The notes: a model not told the origin generated them from the letters alone. DNA of 64,000 nt from Pseudoips prasinana (GCA_951640165.1 OX621243.1:7812001-7876000); one strand, 5' to 3'; shown: positions 40,961-51,895, numbered from the stretch's first letter. A program made the numbers and translations.

Positions 40961-41454
40961 CTATGGGTGCCTCTGTAGCTGTTAAGGAAGAGTTAAATGA
41001 CAAACACACGCACAGGACAATATAATAATATATGTATCAAGATAAGTTTCTTCATTTATAGCGCAGGGAAAATATTACCACTTTCAGTATAATAGATACC
41101 ATGTTAAGTCATCAACTACTCTATTATGCATGCTCCTGTTTGTTCCGACCAGAACAATAATAAGCCTGTAGTTAAATCAAGTGTTAAAATGCTCAACTAG
41201 GCTGCACAAAATGCATTTAGAGGAGTTTCCTTCAATTCGCTAAGCTAGACGAGGCAGGGCTGTCGATTTCCTTTTTGGTAGTATATTTTACAGAACGTAA
41301 ATCTGAAGCGGGATTGAGTGTGTGACGTTTACAAGAGGAAGAGATAAAAGTTACTAGGGCTGCTATATAAAGAACATTATCATAAGCTATAATACGATTA
41401 AATAATTATACAAGGTTGGTCAGATAGCAATGTCCAGATAGCAGTATATCACAC
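40961..41454. other. Unassigned sequence
   Basis: Nothing recognised. Confidence 0.4.
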
Positions 41455-41633
41455 AAATATTGTATAGGCGAAAATTTGTGAGTGTGTGTGTGTATGCATG
41501 TAACTTCTTCACGTCTAAATGGCTGGAATGATTTTAATAAAATTTGCTATGGAGTTAGCTGTCACACTGTATTAACACATAGTCTATAATTTATAAAGTT
41601 TAATGCTGGTAAAACCGCGGGGCATAGCTAGTA
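41455..41633 (+). mobile_element. Helitron-like element
   Basis: Head GGCGAAAATTTGTGAGTGTG with (GT)n, block TAACTTCTTCACGTCTAAAT, then ATAGTCTATAATTTATAAAG and the end AACCGCGGGGCATAGCTAGT. This is the standard order for the CTAGT-ending family in this window. Confidence 0.75.
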
Positions 41634-41716
41634 GAAAAATAACAGCTCGGCGTGTCATGGTACGATTTATTGCAAAAGAAACAAAGTGTATAAATATATT
41701 AAATAAACACTTGCAG

Positions 41717-41744
41717 ATAGTGGATATAGTAGTATCCACTATCC
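41717..41744. repeat. Perfect 11-bp palindrome
   Basis: GATAGTGGATA and TATCCACTATC pair around a 6-nt loop (TAGTAG). Confidence 0.85.
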
Positions 41745-41764
41745 TTAAGTGGCCTATTCAAATT

Positions 41765-42096
41765 TTGACCACGGCAGCCAGTCTCAATGAAGACTGGCCA
41801 TCTGCGCGGACATATCATAGCGCAACAATGTGTGTGCAAAACACAAGTTTGCTTTGTATTCCTTGACTCTCATAATCCAATGGATAGTTAGCTTTTACGA
41901 TCGAATAAAATCTAGGAACAGGGTCTACTGCTTTACCTGCTTTCCGAAGCACGAAGGTATAACAACTTCCAGAATTATATTAAGAGCTTTTAATACCAGA
42001 AAAAGCCCAAAATCAGTTATTTTTGGCACGAATTTCGAACGCAGGAAATTATTATTGGCGGTTGAATACTCTACCATTGGAACAACAAGGCAATAA
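41765..42096 (-). mobile_element. SINE type E, decayed full copy
   Basis: The plus strand begins CAGCCAGTCTCAATGAAGAC and TGGCCATCTGCGCGGACAT, and ends near the head complement ACAACAAGGCA. The B box is decayed (ACGAATTTCGAACGCAGG). Confidence 0.75.
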
Positions 42097-42259
42097 AATC
42101 AAGGGGATATAATAATAAAAAGAAAAATCAGCAAATTTCCTGACAGAAAAGAAAGAGAAAGGTTAAGACAAGGACAGAAGCATTACGATTAATCTGTCAT
42201 ATAGGTAAAGATTACCGAAAGAAAAGAATGACCTGTTCCTAACAGCTTAATTTAATTTA

Positions 42260-42505
42260 ATGTCCTTAAAAAGTGCCAACTGTTCAACGGACTTTAGCTT
42301 TACCAGTGCACGTTTAGGGGACTCTGTAAGTGCACCACATGTGAACTCTAACAGAGTCCTTATTGCCGGAACTCTGTGTACGTGTGTGTTCCGTGATCTT
42401 AGTGGTGAACCAACTGTCACTGTCGAAGCCAATAAAAGTTTTTTTGTAAACACTAGTTTCTTTTCCAATCTCCTGACCTTCCGCGCGCTACAATATCTAT
42501 GTTAA
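42260..42505 (+). repeat. Dispersed repeat L, plus orientation
   Basis: GTGTTCCGTGATCTT (about 42,388), CAACTGTCACTGTCGAAGCC and AACACTAGTTTCTTTTCCAA with TCTCCTGACC recur on the minus strand of 47,691-47,954 (same order). Both loci have open frames, but the frames are not conserved between them, so coding is unlikely. Confidence 0.65.
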
Positions 42506-42835
42506 GAAATAGACGGCCGAGCTAAGTTATCCATTAAAACATGCATTTTATTTATGTTATTATCTGTTTATGAGTTTTGTTATATTTTAATTTTAACATT
42601 GTTATACTGATAAGTACATTTATAAGTGCAAAACAAAATATCAACTTTATAACCAACAAGGCTTTTAAATGCACTTGCTGTTTGGATATGTTTCGTGACC
42701 CGCTTTGAAACGATATCAAGAAGACCCTATCGGTTTTTTTGGGTCTACTTACAACAATGAACGCAAGGTAGCTCTAAATTTTGGCCCTGCAATTATATAA
42801 AAGTCTATGACTTAGAAAATGCCATCATTTATCTA
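42506..42835. other. Unassigned sequence
   Basis: Nothing recognised. Confidence 0.4.
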
Positions 42836-43090
42836 ACTGACGGGTCTGTTGGCGTGATCGGCAAATGCTTGATTTTCACGCCGCAGGTCGTGGGTTCGAT
42901 TCCCACCCAAGACAGATATTTGTGCGCATGAACATATCTGTATGTCCTGAGTCTGGGTGTAATTATCTAAATAAGTATGTATTTACAAAAGAAAAGTAGT
43001 ATATGTAGTATATCAATTATCTGGTTTCCATAGTACAAGCTCTGCTTGGTTTGGGATCAGATGGCCGCGTGTGAATAATGTCCTTGGATT
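42836..43090 (+). mobile_element. SINE type A, full copy, plus orientation
   Basis: Head GGGTCTGTTGGCGTGATCGG, B box GGTCGTGGGTTCGATTCCCA, body GTCCTGAGTCTGGGTGTAAT, 3' block GGTTTCCATAGTACAAGCTC and AGATGGCCGCGTGTGAATAA then TGTCC. The terminal TAA tail has been lost. Confidence 0.88.
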
Positions 43091-43303
43091 TTAACTCCTA
43101 ATAAGTTTAACATGGGTATTTTCACAAACCAAATCAAGGGTTCCCATGCCCATGATTGATGATGATGGTAATGGGGTATGCTTACTTTAAAATCACACCA
43201 TCTTCCATATACATCAGTCATATATTGAGAGCAATTCATGTATATATATTTCCAAAGCTAAAGAAGAACTACAATTTGGAAACGATGAAGAAGTAGTCGT
43301 TTA

Positions 43304-43575
43304 ATAATAATATCCTGGGACGTTGTTTTTTTTTTACAATGTTACACAGATCATCCTCGCCCCAAACTAAGCAAAGTTTGTACTATGGGTACCAGGCGAC
43401 GATATACATACTTATATAGATAGATAAATACTTAAATACATAGAAAACATCCATGACTCAGAAACAAATATTCGTGCTCATCACACAAATATTTGCACTT
43501 ACCGGGATTCGAACCCAGGACCATCAGCTTCGTAGACAGGAGCACTACCAACTAGGCTACGGTGATCGTCAATGC
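43304..43575 (-). mobile_element. SINE type B, full copy
   Basis: On the plus strand TTAATAATAATATCCTGGGA (tail and 3' end), a T run, then CCAAACTAAGCAAAGTTTGT, ACCAGGCGACGATATACATA and the head complement CAACTAGGCTACGGTGATCG. The B box complement CGGGATTCGAACCCAGGACC is intact. Confidence 0.9.
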
Positions 43576-43867
43576 AGGATTGTTATGTAACACCCTGGGA
43601 TGAACGAGAAGATATTAAGAAAACAGGTATATATTAGAAAAAGTACGTATATGTGTCCCGGACAAGTATGTGTGGTGCCGTCGGCGGCCGGAACTAACTG
43701 AGATTCCGCGCGCACGTCATCTACTGGCCCAGGCACTACTTACGCGTTCACTTCGGATTCTCAACCTCATTGGTGCGGAAATCCATATTTTCTACTGTGC
43801 TGTGTCAATTCACAAAGGCGGCCACAGATCTTATAATTTTGGAAATATAAATTAAATATATGTATAT
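43576..43867. other. Unassigned; short open frame 43,670-43,855
   Basis: A 61-codon plus frame (PRARHLLAQALLTRSLRI in part) shows no family motif. The context is repeats on both sides. Confidence 0.25.
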
Positions 43868-44055
43868 AGTGGCGACCACGAACCGGAAGACGCAGCGTGG
43901 GCAGGCCCCCTACAAGATGGACCGATGATCATGTGCGGGTCGCTGGAAATCGCTGGATGCGGATAGCGCAAGACCAGCAATTGTGGAGATCTTTGGGGGA
44001 GGCCTTTGTCCAGCAGTGGACGTCTTTCGGCTGATATGATGATGATGATGATATG
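43868..44055 (+). mobile_element. RTE-type LINE 3' end
   Basis: GTGGCGACCACGAACCGGAA, GCAGGCCCCCTACAAGATGG and TTTGTCCAGCAGTGGACGTC, ending GCTGATATGATGATGATGAT. It is close to 36,870-37,056 and 5'-truncated, with about the last 185 bp present. Confidence 0.9.
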
Positions 44056-44193
44056 TAAATAGTCAATATTAAGTCGACACTACTATATTGGGGTCCTAAC
44101 CCTGTAAAAGTAGATGAAAGTTGGTGAAATAAAAAAAATATTTTCTTTAAGTATCTAAATTGAATAATAAATTAACATCTTTCATACTTTTTA

Positions 44194-44469
44194 TCAAATG
44201 GTCCTAGTAGATATATTTTTGAATAAAGTGTTAATAAGTAGTGTGAGTAAGTATATGGTAATGAGTCCATTTTCCTCTGATTCAATTGCAAGTTGTCGCA
44301 AATTATTGCACAAAATTTCTGCCAAAATCAAGGCATCGAATAAATCTGTAGACGCCAAATAAATTGGGGCCATTCGACAACCCTTATCGCAGTACACTAA
44401 CTGCACTAATTGTTTTGGAGTCGATCCAAAATATATACTTACCGAAATTTCACGAGTAACACGGCGCAT
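44194..44469 (-). other. 91-codon minus frame, possible host exon, unassigned
   Basis: The frame reads MRRVTREISVSIYFGSTPKQ, LVQLVYCDKGCRMAPIYLA, STDLFDALILAEILCNNLRQ, then a hydrophobic end (LITIYLLTLLINTLF). Amino-acid composition is less biased than in chance AT-rich frames, and the C-terminal run could be a membrane helix. A strong donor-like GTAAGT lies after codon 9 (minus strand, near 44,440), which may mean that coding ends there. I do not recognise the family; an insect chemoreceptor fragment is a guess only. Confidence 0.25.
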
Positions 44470-44491
44470 TTGTGAATTGTTTTAGCTCGGT

Positions 44492-44725
44492 GCCTATGTA
44501 GTGAGTGCAAGATTAATGCTCTCAGTCTTACGTTTGTTCGAATTTATAGTCACAGCAGCTGCTTTTATTTGAAGGACTCAATTTCGGGGATTTTGTGTTA
44601 ACAAGTTGCAAGTAAATAAACTTCAATCGATTGCTGACTACTTCTATATAACTTACTCACTGTCGTTTTCTTAAGTCACATTAAGCTCTACGTTTATTGA
44701 CCGACAGCAATTCAGCAGTATAAAA
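44492..44725. repeat. Duplicated 234-bp block, copy 1
   Basis: Begins GCCTATGTAGTGAGTGCAAG and ends TTCAGCAGTATAAAA. Copy 2 is at 44,904-45,137 (offset 412 bp), with about three substitutions. The text after it (44,730-44,825: AAAGCCATAAGTCAGACTCA, then CTGATACGCTTC) also recurs at 45,335-45,422. Confidence 0.95.
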
Positions 44726-44903
44726 CTTCGAAAAACATAGAGAAGTTATAAATTAATAAATAAAGCCATAAGTCAGACTCAGACAATAAAATACCATACC
44801 ATCAGATCTGATACGCTTCTGCTCCTTACAAGTGGACTCACTGGACTTATATAAAAACTTTAAATACTACTCTGTCAAAAAAATACCGGGAAAAGATCAA
44901 TAA

Positions 44904-45137
44904 GCCTATGTAGTGAGTGCAAGATTAATGCTCTCAGTCTTACGTTTATTGGAATTTATAGTCACAGCAGCTGCTTTTATTTGAAGGACTCAATTTCGGG
45001 GATTTTGTGTTAACAAGTTGCAAGTAAATAAACTTCAATTGATTGCTGACTACTTCTATATAACTTACTCACTGTCGTTTTCTTAAGTCACATTAAGCTC
45101 TACGTTTATTGACCGACAGCAATTCAGCAGTATAAAA
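44904..45137. repeat. Duplicated 234-bp block, copy 2
   Basis: A near-identical direct copy of 44,492-44,725. About 195 bp not present in copy 1 (45,138-45,334) separates it from the second part of the duplicated unit (45,335-45,422). Confidence 0.95.
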
Positions 45138-45422
45138 TATTCAAAACAAATAAATCAAAATCTAACTACAAGTAAGTTAAAATATTCACCGAGATTGAGG
45201 CCCTGAGAAAAGCATTATTTTGTTCTTGTTGCATTGCTATTTGCATCTTCTTTCTCAATTTTCCTTTTCTTTTATGGTTTGCTATTAGTCTCACCTATTG
45301 GTCAGATACTGAACTTAATCTCATCTGACCTCGAAACACATAGAAAAGTTATAACTGAATAATAAAGCCATAAGTCAGACTTAGACGATAGCATACCATA
45401 CTATCAGGCCTGATACGCTCCC

Positions 45423-45654
45423 GCGTATGGGTAATGGGTGGATTACAAAAACATTGTTAAATATACTTATTATTTGTTCGTAAAATGTTTGCCCTAAAAA
45501 TAACGAACACAACAAAAACGAAACAGCTAGATTGGTCTTCTCAAGTTTGATAATAAACATATAAATAATAAGTTCGCAAAGAATGCTTGACGACTACAAA
45601 AATCTGTGCCTGATAAAAATCCTGTGACGAAACAAAATTATATAAGTATATTTA
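45423..45654. other. Unassigned sequence
   Basis: Nothing recognised. Confidence 0.35.
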
Positions 45655-45832
45655 GATAAAGACAATGCCCGCATTAGGGAAATGTTTCCCTATGTCTTAA
45701 AATATAATAATTGATGGGTACAATCAATTACTAGACTCTGAACTGCATATGGGTCACCCAAACAGTTGTCCTGTGCGGGGACCGAACCCGGAACACGAAA
45801 TGGCGAGGCGACTGCCTTACACGTTGAAAATA
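45655..45832 (-). mobile_element. SINE type D, diverged
   Basis: AGACAATGCCCGCATTAGGG, TGGGTCACCCAAACAGTTGT, GTGCGGGGACCGAACCCGGA and GCGAGGCGACTGCCTTACAC follow the SINE D minus-strand order. Confidence 0.75.
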
Positions 45833-46752
45833 AAAATGAAGTTTATGTATACAAAATGCTATTATATACGTTTTTTGTAGATCTTACACGCCTTTAATAA
45901 AAAAAAAAATTCATGTGTTTTTATAAAACCACAATGCAAGTGATACTTTGTCTCTTACGGCATAAAATTAATTCATTATGGGCTATTTTCGAATAATTAT
46001 TTGTTCTTCCCTCGTTGACTGGTGCATTTGACTGACTAGCTGTATCGTTGTCCAACATGGTCAGGAGAACACAAACATTTATATAAATACACTGATCAAA
46101 ACAAAAATACCGTGGAGTCCTTGTCCTTTTAATGCTACACGGTCAGCTGATGACAGCCATGGGCGCCGCCATATTGGCCGCCACATTGATATACGCTATA
46201 AATGTACGAAAAAACTATAGACGATGTTAAAATAGTATTACTATTCATAAATTTATTTGCAATAAGATAACTTGCAACCTAGGTAAGCCATACATAAAAT
46301 TGGTTCAAATTTGTAGGTGGTAAAATGTGTTTGAAAAACATAACGAGGAAACAGATATCCAGAAAATAGCCAAACCGGTTATTCCCGTTTTTGTTTCTTT
46401 TCTATTTTAATTAATTATTAACGAAGGATACAAAAGAGTGAGACTTGGTTTTATTTTAGTTTTATTTCATTTAATTAATATTGATAACAGTTTTGTATTT
46501 TATATATTGTACTATTCCATACTTGAGAAGTACTCCATAGACCTAAATACATTAACATCGTATAATAATGTAATAATTTTAGTCTAATATTATTTTATCT
46601 TGATCCCACAGTCAAATAGTATACACTGTTTTGTGGGACACAGGTCTAGTTCTTAAGATTACCTTGTACCTTATAAATAAATAAATAAAAAAAAACCATT
46701 CTAAAACAGATGGACATTCCTTAGTCTAGTCAAACCAAGGGGGTGAATACCC
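45833..46752. other. Unassigned AT-rich sequence
   Basis: No gene or repeat recognised. A somewhat richer block at 46,135-46,185 (ATGGGCGCCGCCATATTGGC) has no known identity. Confidence 0.35.
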
Positions 46753-46836
46753 TTATTTCAATGGATGTAGCTTAAATTGGATACTAAATTTCCATAGCAT
46801 ATTCTGCAATTTGAGTTACATTCATTGAAATAATAT
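46753..46836. repeat. Imperfect inverted repeat, about 25-bp arms
   Basis: ATTTCAATGGATGTAGCTTA facing GTTACATTCATTGAAAT (arms about 46,755-46,779 and 46,810-46,834, three mismatches). It could be a small fold-back element. Confidence 0.55.
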
Positions 46837-47690
46837 GTTTTAAATAGTATATGTAGGATTACTGCCAGGTCAGGTTTATGGTCAGACTACAAAATACAAA
46901 ATAGCAGACCGTCATAATGTAAGCCCTGGTCAAGTAATCGGTCTTAAACAATGAAAGTTACTCGATGGTTCATAAGACAAATTTACTAGTTGCCTGTACA
47001 ACTGACACATTTGTCTTTTGAAATTCTACTTAACTTGTTTGTCTTTTTGACCACCGAAATCAACCTAAGTTGGAAAACGTTAACATGGATTCACCATAAC
47101 GCTTTGTACATAGATATAGATAATTCTTTATAGCACACCAGTGATATAAACTTAGAGTAGAAAATTAACACATTATTTAATTAGCGTGACATTCTTAGAT
47201 ACCACCTACGTTAAGTTATGAATTTATAATTATTAATTGTCATATATAAATCAATTCGAGACAATGCTTCCTAGACTGATAACATGTTTGTATGCAATTT
47301 CGTAATGAAATCGATTTGATTATGTGTTTATATGTAAATATTGATTTTTCTTATTGACGAGTACCACTTCAATAGTTTTGGTAAGGAAATAAAAGCTTAT
47401 TTTAATTGACGTTAATTATAAATCAAGATCTCTCGAACCTATGTAGTGAAATGAAACATAAACGTCAATTGCAAGTAAAATTTAAATTTAATTTAAATGT
47501 GTATAATAAAAATCGATTTAATGTGAACGTAATTTCTTAATACTTTGTTCAGGCATGTTTTATAAATATTATAGTATTGGATATATATTGTGTAAAAATA
47601 TTTGTTTAAAAATATTAAATAATACGTTCATATAATTACTTGTCCGGGAATTGTATGAGGCTACAACCAAGTGTTCATGTTTCATGTATG
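46837..47690. other. Unassigned AT-rich sequence
   Basis: Nothing recognised. Confidence 0.4.
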
Positions 47691-47954
47691 CTATTGTGGC
47701 AAACGGTGGGTCAGGGGATTGGAAAGGAAACTAGTGTTTTTAAAGGAACATTTATGGGCGGCGAGTGACAGTTGCTGCAACATGAAGATCACGGAACACA
47801 CGCTACTACTGCTTAGAATCCCGGTGACAGGCACTGCGCGGGTGTTCACGTGTGTCGCAATTTGGAGTCTCCGCAGCAAGCACCGCGTGAAATTCTCGGC
47901 ACACACGGTACACTTCTCCCTGTATACAAAACAATTGACACTTTTTTTATTCAC
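47691..47954 (-). repeat. Dispersed repeat L, minus orientation
   Basis: Inverse of 42,260-42,505: GTGTTCCGTGATCTT, CAACTGTCACTCGCCGCCCA, AACACTAGTTTCCTTTCCAA and TCCCCTGACCC on the minus strand. Open frames exist on both strands (47,671-47,988 plus; 47,691-47,954 minus), but neither is kept in the other copy. Confidence 0.65.
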
Positions 47955-48018
47955 TTGCAGTTTATCACTTTTAGTTCTAACCTCTTAATTCCCTTTGATT
48001 ACACTTGAATATAAAAAA

Positions 48019-48061
48019 ATATAATTTGTTTAAACGGTGGGTCCGTTTAAATAAATTATAT
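48019..48061. repeat. 19-bp hairpin, one mismatch, 5-nt loop
   Basis: ATATAATTTGTTTAAACGG and CCGTTTAAATAAATTATAT pair around TGGGT. Confidence 0.85.
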
Positions 48062-48620
48062 ATTTCTTTATACTTTTTACTTTTAATAGTTCCAATAATA
48101 TTTAAGTAAAATAAAATTAATTTAAGTTTTAGGTCTTAAATGTAGGTTTTCAGCAAGGCAAAGTTGTAGGTACTAAACTACATTTAGGAACTATTTTTAC
48201 TCAAAATGTATTTCAGAAGAGTTATTTAGTTGGAAGCGTCCAAAACAAACCAGTCATAACGTCACACCTCCAGCGAATATTTTTGTCAATACACTAAGAT
48301 TTGTTACACATAGTTTGTCAGCCAATGAACTAGATAAATAAAAATAGGCCTTGCAATGTTCAACATGAAATATTGAGCTTCGTTTGACGTCCGCATCGCT
48401 TCGAGTTTTGCGCGGTGCCAAGCCCCCAAACTCTTTTTAACGAGATTATAAAGAACTATCTGTTTTAGTCTTAGCCGTAATTTATTGCAATTTAAAATAA
48501 CACATTATTTTATTTATCGTCGTAACCAGTCAGTAGACATTGTGATTATGTGTTATAACGAAAACGGGAAACATTTTTTGTGCAACTATTTAATGTTAGG
48601 AAAGTTTTATTTATCAGTTA
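48062..48620. other. Unassigned; moderately GC-rich island
   Basis: At 48,380-48,430 a CpG-containing stretch (GACGTCCGCATCGCTTCGAG) precedes an Inr-like TCAGT at 48,528-48,532. This could be regulatory, but no exon is evident. Confidence 0.2.
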
Positions 48621-48624
48621 TTAG

Positions 48625-48797
48625 CTGTGCCCTGCGATTTTACCCGCATTAAAATTTATAAATTATAGCCTATGTGTTAATCCAGGGTGTCAACTAACTC
48701 TTTACCAAATTAAAATCACTCAAGCCGTTTAGACATGAAGAAGTAACAAACATACACACTCACAAACTTTCACCTTTATAATATTAGTGTGATTAAT
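48625..48797 (-). mobile_element. Helitron-like element
   Basis: TAGCTGTGCCCTGCGATTTT, then ATAGCCTATGTGTTAATCCA, CATACACACTCACAAACTTT and CACCTTTATAATATTAGTGT: the minus-strand form of 41,455-41,633. Confidence 0.75.
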
Positions 48798-48934
48798 AGA
48801 ATACGTAACATAAGCGTAGTCACTAACTCAGAACATAAAATGTGAGTATAACAAGCAACATTTTGCATTTGAAGAAAGCTTTTTTATAATTTAAAAACGT
48901 TAAATGTGCGACAAATACTTGTAACCAAATATAT

Positions 48935-49175
48935 AAATAAATATCATAGGATAATTAACACACTGCTATCTGATCCTCAACTAGGCAGAGTCTGTACTAT
49001 CGCAACCAGACAACTGATAAATATACTTCTATATTCCTAAATACAAACATATTATAGATAACTATTACACCCAGTCATAGAACAAATAATCGTGCTCATC
49101 ACACAAACATTTGTCATGCATAGGGATCAAACCCACGACCTCTGGCTCAGCAACCAGTCCACCACTAGGAAAACC
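48935..49175 (-). mobile_element. SINE type C, near full length
   Basis: TTAACACACTGCTATCTGAT, CTAGGCAGAGTCTGTACTAT, AATCGTGCTCATCACACAAA and the B box complement GGGATCAAACCCACGACCTC. Confidence 0.85.
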
Positions 49176-49192
49176 GGCCAATGAACTGATAT

Positions 49193-49600
49193 TATATAGA
49201 CGGACCTGCTAGCGTGTTTGGTAAATACTTGCTTTTCTCGCCTTGCGGGTTCGACTCCCACCCAGGACAGATATTCGTGTGCAGGAACATGTCTGTTTGT
49301 CCGTAGTATGCGTGTAATTAGCTACATATTCGAATCCCGGTAAGTGCAAATATTTGTGTGATGAGCACGAACATTTGTTTCTGAGTCAAGGATGTTTTCT
49401 ATGTATTTAAGTATTTATCTATCTATATAAGTATGTATATCGTCGCCTGGTACCCATAGTACAAGCTTTGCTTAGTTTGGGGCTAGGATGATCTGTGTGA
49501 CATTGTCCCCAGATATTATTATTATTATTATATAAGTATATATTTACAAAAAAACGTATATGTAGTATATCAGCTATCTGGTTTCCATAGTACATTTCCA
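49193..49600 (+). mobile_element. SINE type A interrupted by SINE type B
   Basis: The SINE A head (GACCTGCTAGCGTGTTTGGT) with B box GCGGGTTCGACTCCCACCC runs to about 49,322 (GTAATTAGCTACATA) and resumes at about 49,537 (AAGTATATATTTACAAAAAA) through GGTTTCCATAGTACAT at 49,595. The gap holds a SINE B. The SINE A 3' end is missing. Confidence 0.85.
49323..49536 (+). mobile_element. SINE type B, 5'-truncated, nested in SINE A
   Basis: Begins inside the B box (TTCGAATCCCGGTAAGTGCA), continues TGATGAGCACGAACATTTGT and GTACCCATAGTACAAGCTTT, and ends GACATTGTCCCCAGATATTA with five ATT units. Confidence 0.88.
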
Positions 49601-49889
49601 GTTCCATAGTAGATTGGAATCAGAAGGCATTGTGAAAAAGAAATAGATATATACGTAGAAATTGTATTGAGTTATATTCGTATTCAATAGTAAACTTGCA
49701 ATGTAGGCATAAGAAAGATCGATAATTTGTACGTAGACAGCTTTGTGTCCGAGTGGTGTAAGCCGCCAAGCCGTGCTGCTGTTGCTATGAATTCTAAACA
49801 CTTTGTGAAATCAAATTATTATGTCAACAAAATCAACACTGACAATAATTCTCATCTCACTTCAGAGAACCCGTATAACATATAGAATA
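49601..49889. other. Unassigned sequence
   Basis: A 75-codon minus frame at 49,574-49,801 overlaps the SINE end and has no motif. Confidence 0.35.
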
Positions 49890-50100
49890 CTAGACTGCAC
49901 GTGTGGTGCAGCGGCTTAGACAGTCGCCTCGCCGCTTCGTGTCGCGGGTCGAGTCCCGCGCCGGACAACTTTTTGTGTGACCCATAAATAGTTATTTTGA
50001 GTCTGGATGTAATTTATTAAGTATATTTTTGTAAAGTACCCCACGACACAGGGATTAGATTCCTTAATGCGGGCGTTGTCTTTTTTAAAGAAAAAAAATG
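49890..50100 (+). mobile_element. SINE type D, full copy
   Basis: Head GCACGTGTGGTGCAGCGGCT, B box (one base lost) GCGGGTCGAGTCCCGCGCC, body ATAGTTATTTTGAGTCTGG, 3' CAGGGATTAGATTCCTTAAT and GCGGGCGTTGTC, A-rich tail. Confidence 0.9.
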
Positions 50101-51055
50101 GTAACGCCAATCGTTACAGATAGTCGAAAGATTAACAGAATCTGTCACCTAAACTAACCACTTGTTAATCAGGCAGCTAGCCGCAACAGGTTAAATTGAA
50201 AGGTCTACTTAACGTAGTAGGCAAAAAGATGATGATTATTTTTGAGCATATTTTCAATACGGTACATATAATAAACAACAAGTCACCAGCCTTTTAATGA
50301 CTCACGTTAAAATCCAATTTTTCCATAATCACCGTATTTACAAAAGAATGTCGTCTTCATGAAAGACTTTATATCAAAGCAGTTGGTGACAGACTATCTC
50401 CGTGCATCGGCGTCGGCGATTCACATTGCAAGACCGAAATAATTACATATTCGAGGTCACTGCCCACGTTCAAATTTTATTTTCTTCTGTGCACTGCGTT
50501 TGCAATAACATGTGATTCTCAATTTGTATGTCTGAAAATGAGGTAAATAGATCTTATTTATTTGTCTGTGAGTTAAAAAAATTAATTCCTGCATGGCTGC
50601 ACTCGATCTAGTTTTTAAATGTTAGTTTATTCCACCTACTGGATTAGCTTACGTGGCGCCTGAGGGAATTTCGAAAAATCTTGCGTTTTCATTGCCCACG
50701 TCATAGACGCAATTTCAATCGTTCAAATCGTAACAAAATGTGTGTTGTGTGTTTTTATTTTTATAAAGTGATTTTACAAAAATTAAATGGATTTGTATAT
50801 GTTCTAATCAGACTACAAAGTATTTTTGAAAATTGTTACATAAATATAAATTACGCGAACTTGCTCTACGAGTATTATATTTAGCATGGTACCAATGCAT
50901 AATGTGCAATGTATCTATTTAAGGAAACCTCTTTACAAAAGAGGTATTAGTGGCCTAGTGTGGGGCCTAGTAAAGAGGCCTAGTGTGAGGTATTTTTGAA
51001 ACTTTAAATGGTTTGTTTTCTTTTAATAAAATATAATTATGATTATTATTATTTC
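50101..51055. other. Unassigned sequence
   Basis: A 67-codon plus frame at 50,681-50,884 has no motif. Short local repeats of GGCCTAGTGTG lie at 50,950-50,990 beside a small hairpin (CCTCTTTACAAAAGAGG). Confidence 0.35.
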
Positions 51056-51059
51056 AAAA

Positions 51060-51245
51060 ATATATTTTATATATTTTGAGACAATCAACACACTGCCATC
51101 TAATCCCAAAATAGGCGGAGTCTACTTTGGCAACCAGACAACTGATAAACATACCTACTTATACAGTTCCAAATACATACTACACATATATTATTGATAT
51201 ATAACACCCAGACACAGAACAAATACAGAACACTATACTTACACT
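51060..51245 (-). mobile_element. SINE type C, headless
   Basis: CAATCAACACACTGCCATCT, TAGGCGGAGTCTACTTTGGC and AACCAGACAACTGATAAACA; the copy stops before the B box. Confidence 0.75.
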
Positions 51246-51600
51246 TACACTAGTCAAATATTAACAAAGTTGCTTATCCTCCTAAAATCTTTTACAGTCT
51301 TACCCGCACTCTTATCACGTTATGGCAGAAGCAAATAATATAAAGTTTACATTATTGTTTCTTTAATTGCCAATCTTTACGATTTAACCATTATCCCACC
51401 AAAAGTATTATGTCAAAAATAGCCAATTCTACATGGAGCTATTTGTTTATCTCTAAAAAGTAATGAAATCTCTGGACAAATTTGAGCCAAGTCTAAGGTT
51501 CCTTCCTGCAATTTCTTTATTATTATATATAATGTTATGTGACTTGGCAGTTGACCTGTAACGTATAAAAAGGGTGCAATGGTTGAAACTAGTACTATCT
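51246..51600. other. Unassigned sequence
   Basis: Nothing recognised. Confidence 0.4.
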
Positions 51601-51613
51601 ACACGTTTTACAC

Positions 51614-51653
51614 GTGATATCAGCCAAAAGAGACATCTTTTGGCTGATATCAC
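51614..51653. repeat. Perfect 18-bp hairpin at an RTE end
   Basis: GTGATATCAGCCAAAAGA and TCTTTTGGCTGATATCAC pair around GACA. TTTCGGCTGATAT is normal RTE 3' text; here one side was copied inverted. Confidence 0.9.
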
Positions 51654-51765
51654 AGCTGGACAAAGGCGTCCCGAAGCATCTCTAGCGGATTCCTTTGGCC
51701 CTTGCAAGATTGTCGGTCCACCTGGTAGCGGGTCTGCCCATGCAGTGTTTTCCAGACATACGTAC
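51634..51765 (-). mobile_element. RTE-type LINE 3' fragment
   Basis: CAGCTGGACAAAGGCGTCCC, CTTGCAAGATTGTCGGTCCA and TAGCGGGTCTGCCCATGCAG complement the RTE end (compare 39,880-40,010), diverged. Confidence 0.65.
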
Positions 51766-51895
51766 ATATGTAATCCGCTTATTATTATAGCAGTACAGTT
51801 GTTACAATCTACAAAAATATAAAACGTATTAAGATAAGCCTTCAAAATATGCCCTTGTCTTAAATTTTTATTTGTATAAAGAAATTTTAATATTA

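Noticed and set aside
47671..47988. 105-codon plus frame and 87-codon minus frame
   Set aside because: Both lie on dispersed repeat L. The other copy at 42,260 has different frames with no conservation of protein sequence.
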